Origin: DATIRA01 sp964553405
Lineage (GTDB): Bacteria > Pseudomonadota > Gammaproteobacteria > Steroidobacterales > Steroidobacteraceae
Assembly (NCBI GenBank): GCA_964553405.1
Contig: CAZKLS010000037.1
Coordinates: 1-22,677, forward strand
Length of the DNA stretch: 22,677 nt
Direction of reading: 5' to 3'
A program made the position numbers and the translations under genes. The notes beneath the pieces are model-generated. The model saw only the letters and a list, made by a program, of their open reading frames with translations, ran no database searches and was not told the DNA's origin. Positions 22,014 through 22,677 of this stretch are shown here, piece after piece (positions within the stretch are counted from its first letter, which is position 1; every line of letters begins with the position of its first letter).

Positions 22014-22367
22014 TCAGTGGCCGGCCATGCAGGCGTCGTAGACGCTCTTGTAGACCTGCTCCTGGCTGTGCGCAGCCGTGGCGCCGCCAACGACGGCGCC
22101 CAGGGCGGCGCCGCGCTGCGCACCCTTGCGGCTCTTGTCGCTGACGATCGCGCCGAACGCGGCGCCGCCGATGCTGCCGCGCACGGCACCGGTCAGAGCA
22201 CTCGACGAATCGCGCGCCGCGCGATCGGCGCGGGCCGCGCATTCCGCCGCGGACTGGGCATGGCTCGCCGAAGTGGGTGCAATGGTGGCAATAGCGGCGA
22301 GAATCGTGAGAATGCCGGGTGCCAGGACCGTGGCTGCCGGACTCGCCGGTCGGTGCTGCTTGCTCAT
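22014..22367 (-). CDS. Glycine-zipper domain envelope protein
   Basis: 117-residue exported protein. A signal segment runs to about residue 37 (ILTILAAIATIAP core, SHA-QS). Two glycine-zipper helices follow, with Gly60, 64, 67/68 and 72, and then Gly82, 86, 90 and 94, around a basic turn DKSRKG. These helices typically pack against membranes. The C-terminal SVYDACMAGH fits the YxxCM end seen in such proteins; Cys43 and Cys113 could form a disulfide. AGGTGA lies about 7 bases before ATG 22367. The frame is open to 22436 but the short start gives a normal signal peptide. It is 31 bp upstream of the HdeA-type gene, consistent with an envelope-stress operon. Precise role unknown. Confidence 0.78.
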   Translation of the reverse strand: MSKQHRPASPAATVLAPGILTILAAIATIAPTSASHAQSAAECAARADRAARDSSSALTGAVRGSIGGAAFGAIVSDKSRKGAQRGAALGAVVGGATAAHSQEQVYKSVYDACMAGH

Positions 22368-22428
22368 GTTTAGGTCACCTTTCCGAGAGTTGAACCGAGG
22401 CTTCGTTTCCGCTGCAGCGATCCGCGAG

Positions 22429-22446
22429 CCTGTCATGGGTCACAGG
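22429..22446. repeat. Short inverted repeat upstream of the glycine-zipper gene
   Basis: CCTGT and ACAGG arms (22429-22433 and 22442-22446) are separated by 8 bp in the 180-bp gap between the glycine-zipper gene and the arylsulfatase-like end. A second ACAGG copy follows at 22452-22456. No T-tract follows on either strand, so it is not a good terminator. It could be an operator for the 22367-to-20383 gene set, or chance. The rest of this gap shows nothing else. Confidence 0.22.
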
Positions 22447-22547
22447 CATGAACAGGCCCGCATTGTTCACCTTGTACGTGGCGACGCAGTGGTAGGAAGG
22501 TCGCACGAGAAGCTCCATCTCGGCATGATTTGTCGAAGATTAGTCCG

Positions 22548-22677
22548 TCAATCGTCGTCCGGCGAGCGAGTGAACGCAGGTCGGTCCGCTTGCAGGTTTA
22601 CGAAATGCAGCCGCGTGAGCTGGCCCTCGAACGTGAACGGCGCCCTGTCGAAGTAGTCGTTGGCCACCGGCGAGCCG
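22548..22677 (-). CDS. Arylsulfatase-like protein, C-terminal fragment (cut by window edge)
   Basis: The minus strand is open from the window edge to a TGA at 22550-22548, giving 42 residues of a C-terminus. It begins GSPVANDYFDRAPFTFEG, continues with LTRLHFVNL and ends SPDDD. The pattern DY-x-APF-x-F-x-G followed by an alternating strand resembles the last beta hairpin of bacterial arylsulfatases (sulfatase family, alkaline-phosphatase superfamily). The catalytic Cys/Ser-formylglycine part would lie outside the window. Short length limits certainty. Confidence 0.5.
   Translation of the reverse strand, partial: GSPVANDYFDRAPFTFEGQLTRLHFVNLQADRPAFTRSPDDD

Overview
High-GC bacterial chromosomal DNA with dense, ordinary gene packing. 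The gene families point to a proteobacterium, most likely a gammaproteobacterium: the yqjD/yqjE/yqjK-type trio, bfr/bfd, a YbaY-type lipoprotein, an HdeA-type protein and an S10 peptidase. This assignment is by gene content only. No rRNA, tRNA, CRISPR array, transposase or phage gene was recognised.

Layout. (1) 112-1541 (+): four small envelope genes (DUF883, YqjE-type, YqjK-type and an unknown one-helix membrane protein). (2) 1562-2342 (-): bfd-bfr iron storage and release pair behind a Fur-box-like palindrome. (3) 2461-4525: an exported S10 serine carboxypeptidase, convergent with a small exported NTF2-like protein. (4) 4623-10118 (-): the most interesting region, a six-gene sulfur-type operon. 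It encodes a Tat-exported molybdopterin oxidoreductase, a four-cluster ferredoxin subunit and an NrfD membrane subunit (PsrABC/PhsABC architecture). These are followed by two half-size YeeE/YedE sulfur permease proteins and an exported rhodanese-fold protein. The rhodanese-fold protein has lost its catalytic cysteine and carries its only cysteine as the very last residue. An AT-rich palindrome precedes the operon. (5) 10236-13356 (-): korA-korB (2-oxoacid:ferredoxin oxidoreductase) coupled to a diiron ferritin-like gene. (6) 13562-15175 (+): an ipdC-type phenylpyruvate/indolepyruvate decarboxylase divergent from korA. (7) 15184-16506 (-): an unassigned protein that looks like a circularly permuted ATP-grasp enzyme. 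(8) 16618-20314: YbaY-type lipoprotein, VOC protein, a lipoprotein alpha/beta hydrolase (DUF900 type) and a divergent AraC-family regulator. (9) 20383-22367 (-): envelope set of glycine-zipper protein, HdeA-type protein and an LssY_C-domain lipoprotein. (10) 22548-22677 (-): the C-terminal end of what looks like an arylsulfatase, cut by the window edge.

How the parts may work together. In region 4, the molybdoenzyme complex would exchange electrons between a periplasmic sulfur compound and the quinone pool. The YeeE pair would move a sulfur species across the membrane. The C-terminal-cysteine rhodanese-like protein could carry sulfane sulfur between them; this last step is inference. Regions 5 and 6 place an oxidative and a non-oxidative 2-oxoacid decarboxylating enzyme back to back over a shared 205-bp control region. 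Substrates of the molybdoenzyme, of KorAB and of the ATP-grasp-like protein cannot be fixed from sequence alone.
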